Assembly (NCBI RefSeq): GCF_027594825.1
Contig: NZ_CP088930.1
Span: 2,355,019 to 2,419,018 of the forward strand
Length of the DNA stretch: 64,000 nt
From: Serratia liquefaciens
Lineage (GTDB): Bacteria > Pseudomonadota > Gammaproteobacteria > Enterobacterales > Enterobacteriaceae
Direction of reading: 5' to 3'
The notes beneath the pieces are model-generated. The model saw only the letters and a list, made by a program, of their open reading frames with translations, did no database searches and was not told the origin of the DNA. Numbering within the stretch: position 1 is the first letter of the stretch; each line of letters starts with the position of its first letter. The translations under genes were made by a program, and so were the position numbers. Shown one piece after another: positions 59,265 through 64,000 of the stretch.

Positions 59265-60041
59265 ATGAAAAGATTTCTCCCTCTCGCACTGCTGGTTGCC
59301 GCCGGGAGCGCCAGCGCACAATCGCATTTGGATAAGGTGATACAGCAGGGCACGCTGGAAGTGTGCACCACCGGCGATTACAAACCCTATACCTTCCTGA
59401 AAGAAGACGGCAGCTACGAAGGCATCGATATCGCCATGGCGGAATCGCTGGCAAAAAGCCTGGGTGCCAAGGTGAAATGGGTGAAATGGGTGAAAACCAG
59501 TTGGAAAACCCTGACGCCGGACTTTGTCGCCGGCAAGTGTGATATCGCCATGGGCGGCATTTCGGTCACGCTACAGCGGCAACGGCAGGTGTTCTTCGCC
59601 GCCCCGCTTGATACCGACGGCAAGATCCCTTTGGTGCGCTGCACCGACGTGAAAAAATACCGCACCATTGACCAGATCAATAAAGCGTCCGTGCGCCTGC
59701 TTGAGCCGGCGGGCGGAACCAACGAGGCCTTTGTCCACGCCTATCTGCCCAAGGCCAAACTGACGTTGACCCATGATAATTTGGGGATTTTCCAGCAACT
59801 GGTCGACAAGAAAGCCGATGTGATGATCACCGACGCCTCTGAGGCGCAGTATCAGCAAAAACGCTATCCGAAGCTGTGCGCGGTCAACCCGAAAAAGCCG
59901 ATGCAGTATGGCGAAAAGGCTTACATGCTGCCGCGTGACGATTTGAGCTGGAAGCTGTATGTGGATCAGTGGCTGCACCTGGCCAAGGCGACCGGTGAGT
60001 ATCAAAGCATTATCGATCAGTGGCTGGCAGTGAAGAAGTAA
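59265..60041 (+). CDS. pheC: Periplasmic cyclohexadienyl dehydratase (PheC-like, solute-binding-protein fold)
   Basis: A 258-residue exported protein with a signal peptide (about 1-18, SASA). The fold is that of an amino-acid-binding protein. It resembles Pseudomonas PheC, a monofunctional prephenate/arogenate dehydratase in the periplasm: TTGDYKPYTF, DIAMGGISVTLQRQRQVFF, GGTNEAF, TDASEAQ, LCAVNP and EKAYMLPRDD all match PheC as remembered. The neighbouring tyrB supports the aromatic assignment. An in-frame tandem repeat of GTGAAATGG (59472-59489) adds WVK residues near position 72. An ordinary ABC binding protein remains an alternative, but no transporter genes are adjacent. Confidence 0.85.
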   Translation: MKRFLPLALLVAAGSASAQSHLDKVIQQGTLEVCTTGDYKPYTFLKEDGSYEGIDIAMAESLAKSLGAKVKWVKWVKTSWKTLTPDFVAGKCDIAMGGISVTLQRQRQVFFAAPLDTDGKIPLVRCTDVKKYRTIDQINKASVRLLEPAGGTNEAFVHAYLPKAKLTLTHDNLGIFQQLVDKKADVMITDASEAQYQQKRYPKLCAVNPKKPMQYGEKAYMLPRDDLSWKLYVDQWLHLAKATGEYQSIIDQWLAVKK

Positions 60042-60052
60042 CTCAATATAAC

Positions 60053-60076
60053 AGGGGCCGCAGCCTGACGGCCCCT
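60053..60076. terminator. Hairpin between convergent pheC and alr
   Basis: AGGGGCCG/CGGCCCCT stem with an eight-base loop; weak flanking A/T on both sides. Confidence 0.5.
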
Positions 60077-60083
60077 AATGAAC

Positions 60084-61163
60084 CTATTCGCCGATATATT
60101 CCATCGCCACGCGCTGCGTCAGCTTGGTAATCAGTTCATAAGCGCTGATGCCAGTGCAGTCGGCGATGCGTTCAACCGGTAACTCCCTCCCCCACAGCAC
60201 TACCTCATCGCCGACCTTGTCGGTCGCGTTCGGTCCCAGATCGACCGACATCATGTCCATCGACACCCGGCCGACGATCGGCACTTCACGGCCGTTGAGC
60301 CACACCGGCGTACCGGAAGGCGCGCTGCGCGGGTAACCGTCACCGTAGCCCATCGCCACCACGCCCAAGCGGGTATCACCTTCGCTGACCCAGGTGCCGC
60401 CGTAGCCTACGGACTCGCCGGCCTTGTGCTCTCGCACCGCGATCAGGTTGGACTTCAGCGTCATCGCCGGCTGCAGATCAAACTGGCTGCCGTTGGCGTC
60501 CTCCATCGGCGAGACGCCATACAGGATAATGCCTGGGCGTACCCAGTCGTTATGCGCATCCGGCCACAGCAGGGTACCACCGGAGGCGGCAATAGAACGC
60601 TGGCCCGGTTTGCCGCGGGCAAACTGTTCAAAGCACTGCATTTGTTTGAGCGTGGCATCGGAGCCCGGCTCATCGGCACGGCTGAAGTGGCTCATGATAT
60701 TCACCGGCTGCACCACATTACGGCAGGCGCTCAGACGCTGATAAAACGCCTCGGCATGCTCAGGGCGGACCCCCAGACGATGCATGCCGGTATCCAGCTT
60801 CATCCACACCGGCACCGGACGCGCCAGCGTGGCCTGCTCCAGCGCTTCAAGCTGTTCGATACTGTGCACGGCGGTTTCGATGTTATTGGCCACCAGCACC
60901 GGCAGATCCTCGGCCGAGAAGAAGCCCTCGAGCATCAGGATGGGTTTGACGATGCCACCGGAGCGCAGCTTCAACGCCTCGCCAATGCGCGCCACGCCGT
61001 AGCAGTCGGCATCTTGCAGGGTGTGAGCTGTTTCCAGCAGGCCATGTCCATAAGCGTTTGCTTTCACAACGGCAATCAGGCGACTTTGCGGTGCCTGACG
61101 GCGTACCTGTTGCAGATTATGTCGCAGAGCGCGGCGGTCGATTACAGCGGTTGCCGCTTTCAT
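60084..61163 (-). CDS. alr: Alanine racemase, biosynthetic
   Basis: PLP enzyme that makes D-alanine for peptidoglycan. It has 359 residues, as E. coli Alr. PLP lysine K34 in [10 protein letters not shown], catalytic tyrosine in VGYGGTWVS, and MSVDLGPN near the C-terminus. It starts 17 bases after dnaB in the same direction, the conserved dnaB-alr pair. Confidence 0.98.
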   Translation of the reverse strand: MKAATAVIDRRALRHNLQQVRRQAPQSRLIAVVKANAYGHGLLETAHTLQDADCYGVARIGEALKLRSGGIVKPILMLEGFFSAEDLPVLVANNIETAVHSIEQLEALEQATLARPVPVWMKLDTGMHRLGVRPEHAEAFYQRLSACRNVVQPVNIMSHFSRADEPGSDATLKQMQCFEQFARGKPGQRSIAASGGTLLWPDAHNDWVRPGIILYGVSPMEDANGSQFDLQPAMTLKSNLIAVREHKAGESVGYGGTWVSEGDTRLGVVAMGYGDGYPRSAPSGTPVWLNGREVPIVGRVSMDMMSVDLGPNATDKVGDEVVLWGRELPVERIADCTGISAYELITKLTQRVAMEYIGE

Positions 61164-61180
61164 TTCAATTCCTTAGCTGA

Positions 61181-62605
61181 TTATTCGTCATCATACTGTG
61201 GCCCCGCATAGTTATCGAAGCGCGACCACTGGCCGTTAAAGGTAAGACGTACGGTACCGATTGGGCCGTTACGCTGCTTACCCAGAATAATTTCGGCAAT
61301 CCCTTTCAGATCGCTGTTCTCGTGATACACCTCATCACGGTAGATGAACATGATCAGGTCGGCATCCTGCTCGATGGAGCCGGACTCACGCAGGTCGGAG
61401 TTGACCGGGCGCTTGTCGGCACGCTGCTCCAGGCTTCGGTTCAGCTGCGACAGCGCCACTACCGGTACCTGCAGCTCTTTAGCCAGGGCTTTTAACGAGC
61501 GGGAAATCTCGGCAATTTCCAACGTTCGGTTGTCGGAGAGCGACGGCACGCGCATCAACTGCAGGTAGTCGATCATGATCAGGCTGATGCCGTCATGTTC
61601 ACGGAAAATACGTCTCGCACGGGAGCGCACTTCGGTTGGCGTCAGGCCAGAGGAGTCGTCAATGTACATATTGCGCTTCTCCAGCAGGATACCCATGGTG
61701 CTGGAAATTCGCGCCCAGTCCTCATCGTCCAGCTGGCCGGTACGGATACGGGTCTGGTCCACACGCGACAGCGAGGCCAGCATACGCATCATGATCTGGT
61801 TGCAGGGCATTTCCAGGCTGAAAATCAGCACGGGTTTGTCCTGCGTCATCGCGGCGTGTTCGCACAGGTTCATGGCGAAGGTGGTTTTGCCCATTGCAGG
61901 ACGGGCAGCGACGATGATCAGATCCGATTTTTGCAAACCGGCGGTTTTCTTATTGAGATCCTGATAGCCGGTATCCACCCCGGTGACGCCATCGTGCGGC
62001 TGCTGATACAGCTGCTCAATACGCGCAACGGTATCTTCCAGGATACGCTCGATACCTTTTGGACCCTCATCTTTGCTGGCGCGGTTTTCCGCGATTTGGA
62101 ATACCCGCGATTCGGCTAAATCGAGCAAATCTTCACTGCTGCGCCCCTGCGGATCGTAGCCGGCGTCCGCGATCTCATTGGCCACCGAGATCATCTCACG
62201 CACTACCGCACGTTCACGCACGATGTCCGCATAAGCGCCGATGTTGGCAGCGCTTGGGGTATTTTTCGATAATTCGGCCAGATAGGCGAAGCCGCCGACG
62301 GAGTCCAGTTCGCCCCGCTGCTCCAGCGATTCGGACAGGGTGATCAGATCGATAGGCCGACTCATCTCCAGCAGGCGCTGCATCTCGGTAAAGATCAGGC
62401 GGTGCGGGCGGCTGAAGAAATCATTGGAGACCACGCGTTCCGCCACGTTATCCCAGCGTTCGTTATCCAGCATCAAACCGCCCAACACTGACTGCTCAGC
62501 CTCCAGCGAATGTGGTGGCATCTTCAGCCCTTCCATCTGGCGATCGCGGGGACGTTCTCTGGCTTCGTCTGCGTTTGTTTTGTTGGTTGGTTTTTTTCCT
62601 GCCAT
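61181..62605 (-). CDS. dnaB: Replicative DNA helicase
   Basis: Hexameric 5'-3' helicase of the replication fork. It has 474 residues: N-terminal domain (about 25-135, PPHSLEAEQSVLGGLML), linker helix, and RecA-like domain with Walker A ARPAMGKTTFAMN near 234 and LIMIDYLQLM (Walker B) near 340. No intein is present. Divergent from qorA across 180 bases; alr follows. Confidence 0.99.
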   Translation of the reverse strand: MAGKKPTNKTNADEARERPRDRQMEGLKMPPHSLEAEQSVLGGLMLDNERWDNVAERVVSNDFFSRPHRLIFTEMQRLLEMSRPIDLITLSESLEQRGELDSVGGFAYLAELSKNTPSAANIGAYADIVRERAVVREMISVANEIADAGYDPQGRSSEDLLDLAESRVFQIAENRASKDEGPKGIERILEDTVARIEQLYQQPHDGVTGVDTGYQDLNKKTAGLQKSDLIIVAARPAMGKTTFAMNLCEHAAMTQDKPVLIFSLEMPCNQIMMRMLASLSRVDQTRIRTGQLDDEDWARISSTMGILLEKRNMYIDDSSGLTPTEVRSRARRIFREHDGISLIMIDYLQLMRVPSLSDNRTLEIAEISRSLKALAKELQVPVVALSQLNRSLEQRADKRPVNSDLRESGSIEQDADLIMFIYRDEVYHENSDLKGIAEIILGKQRNGPIGTVRLTFNGQWSRFDNYAGPQYDDE

Positions 62606-62785
62606 GAAGCGTATTCTTAATCCGGTTGCGAATGAAGGATCCTGACGCGAGAGTATACGTGATTTTTATCTGTGATTCCTGCGGCATAACCGATGCAAAA
62701 AAGGTATCAATCCGCCCGTGGACAAACTGGATCGCCAATACTAAAACGCGTAGGGTGAAATCAGACACCCACACGAGGTACTGAT

Positions 62786-63775
62786 ATGGCCAAGCGCATT
62801 CAATTCTCCGCCACCGGCGGCCCCGAAGTGTTGCAATACGTTGATTTTACCCCGCTGGACCCGGCAGCCGGTGAGGTTCAGGTCGAGAACAAGGCGATCG
62901 GCATCAACTATATCGACACCTACATACGCAGCGGGTTATACCCGCCCGCCAGCCTGCCAAGCGGGTTGGGCACCGAGGCGGCCGGCGTGGTCACCAAGAT
63001 CGGCGCGGGCGTCAGCGCGCTGAAGCCGGGTGACCGGGTGGTTTACGCCCAGTCATCGCTTGGTGCTTACAGCGAAGTGCACAACGTTGCGCAGGAAAAG
63101 GTGGCCATCCTGCCGCACAATCTGAGTTTCGAGCAAGGGGCAGCCTCATTCCTGAAGGGGTTGACGGTGCATTACCTGCTGCGCCAAACCCATGAAGTGC
63201 AGCCGGGTGAAGTATTCCTGTTCCATGCTGCCGCAGGCGGTGTCGGGTTGATTGCCTGCCAGTGGGCCAAAGCGCTCGGGGCGAAGCTGATCGGCAGCGT
63301 CGGTTCCGACGAAAAGGCCGAGCTGGCGAAGCGTGCCGGCGCCTGGGCCACCATCAACTACCATAAGGAAGACATCGCCCAGCGCGTCGCCGAACTGACC
63401 CAGGGCGAAAAAGTCGGCGTGGTGTATGACTCTGTGGGCCAAAGCACCTGGCAAGCCTCGCTCAATAGTCTGAAGCGACGCGGGCTAATGGTGAGCTTTG
63501 GCAACGCCTCCGGCCCGGTTACCGGTGTCGATCTGGCCTTGCTCAACCAGAAAGGCTCTTTGTATGTCACCCGCCCTTCCCTCAATGGCTACATCACCAC
63601 CCGTGCGGAACTGCAATTTGCCAGCAATGAGTTGTTTTCCTTGATCGGTAGCGGTGCTATCAAGGTCGACGTGAAAGAAGAGCAGAAGTTTGCGCTGGCT
63701 GACGCGCAACGTGCGCATCAGGTGCTGGAAAGCCGTAATACCAGCGGCTCAAGCCTGCTGATCCCTGGCCGCTGA
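62786..63775 (+). CDS. qorA: NADPH:quinone oxidoreductase QorA
   Basis: Zinc-independent medium-chain reductase (zeta-crystallin-like) that reduces quinones with NADPH. It has 329 residues starting MAKRIQFSATGGPEVL after an ACGAGG site. NADPH motif HAAAGGVGLIACQWAKALGAKLIG at about 147-170. Divergent from dnaB as in E. coli. Confidence 0.96.
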   Translation: MAKRIQFSATGGPEVLQYVDFTPLDPAAGEVQVENKAIGINYIDTYIRSGLYPPASLPSGLGTEAAGVVTKIGAGVSALKPGDRVVYAQSSLGAYSEVHNVAQEKVAILPHNLSFEQGAASFLKGLTVHYLLRQTHEVQPGEVFLFHAAAGGVGLIACQWAKALGAKLIGSVGSDEKAELAKRAGAWATINYHKEDIAQRVAELTQGEKVGVVYDSVGQSTWQASLNSLKRRGLMVSFGNASGPVTGVDLALLNQKGSLYVTRPSLNGYITTRAELQFASNELFSLIGSGAIKVDVKEEQKFALADAQRAHQVLESRNTSGSSLLIPGR

Positions 63776-63893
63776 GGGGGATAAAAAGATCGGTAAAATT
63801 TGGTAGAAAATGCTGTCTGGCATCGTCAGGCTAGGGTAAAGGGAATATGATCATCTGACATTGCATGTTGAACAATAAGGAAATAGCACTGAA

Positions 63894-64000
63894 ATGAAAC
63901 TGAAAATGCTGGTTGCCGCACTGGTTTTCGCTGCAGCCACAGCGCAGGCCGCGACGCCAAACGCTGAAAAGGACGCATTGATGAAATACCCTTACTCTGC
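63894..64000 (+). CDS. Secreted protein, start only (possibly ecotin)
   Basis: From the ATG at 63894 a signal peptide (MKLKMLVAALVFAAATAQA) and 16 further residues are visible before the window ends. AAGG lies upstream at an unusually long distance. The mature start (ATPNAEKDALMKYPYS) has a faint likeness to the beginning of ecotin, a periplasmic serine-protease inhibitor, but too little is visible to decide. Confidence 0.6.
   Translation, partial: MKLKMLVAALVFAAATAQAATPNAEKDALMKYPYS

Noticed and set aside
59265..60041. Substrate-binding component of an amino-acid ABC transporter
   Set aside because: No permease or ATPase gene is adjacent, and the sequence fits PheC better; left as an alternative in the entry.

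Overview
This window comes from an enterobacterial chromosome, most likely Serratia or a close relative. Most genes encode proteins that closely resemble their E. coli counterparts (MreB, Fis, RNase G, AccC, UvrA, DnaB, GhxP), but the neighbourhoods are not those of E. coli. Examples are msrPQ next to aroQ-accBC, a nitrilase gene between yhdP and tldD, and pheC beside tyrB. I see no rRNA, tRNA, insertion sequence, prophage or CRISPR array.

Layout. 1-8.5 kb: a two-partner secretion locus on the minus strand, with the outer-membrane transporter gene followed by a giant CdiA/HecA-like adhesin gene that runs off the left edge. 8.7-22.1 kb: a minus-strand housekeeping block (csrD, mreBCD, maf, rng, yhdP, nit, tldD) for cell shape, RNA turnover and envelope lipid transport. 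22.4-32.2 kb: plus-strand acuI, msrPQ, aroQ-accBC, yhdT-panF-prmA and dusB-fis. 32.3-38.4 kb: an accessory stretch on the minus strand holding a NusG/RfaH-like gene, a glutamyl-tRNA synthetase that is probably a second copy, a glutamate decarboxylase and an amino-acid permease with a His-rich tail, plus a gene-poor AT-rich gap. 38.4-50.7 kb: single genes and small units, namely an LpxL/LpxP-type acyltransferase, a CTP-synthase-like amidotransferase, lrgAB with a divergent LysR regulator, yjcE, ghxP, VOC and GST proteins, a BhsA-like protein, a LysR/SDR pair and a frameshifted fic gene. 50.7-64 kb: the ssb/uvrA-to-dnaB/qorA region, with yjbQR, tyrB, an Lrp-type regulator, periplasmic pheC and alr.

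Functional links. accBC supply malonyl-CoA, and panF imports the pantothenate needed for CoA. msrP and msrQ form one periplasmic methionine sulfoxide repair unit. ssb and uvrA share a LexA box. tyrB and pheC together suggest a route to phenylalanine with a periplasmic prephenate/arogenate dehydratase step. ghxP is preceded by three evenly spaced PurR-like boxes.

The stretch most likely to hold something undescribed is the NusG-like / GluRS / glutamate decarboxylase / permease cluster at 32.3-37.5 kb. The fic gene, broken at a run of seven C downstream of three related palindromes, and the open-ended CdiA-like gene come next. Functions are inferred from remembered family sequences and visible motifs; no database search was run.
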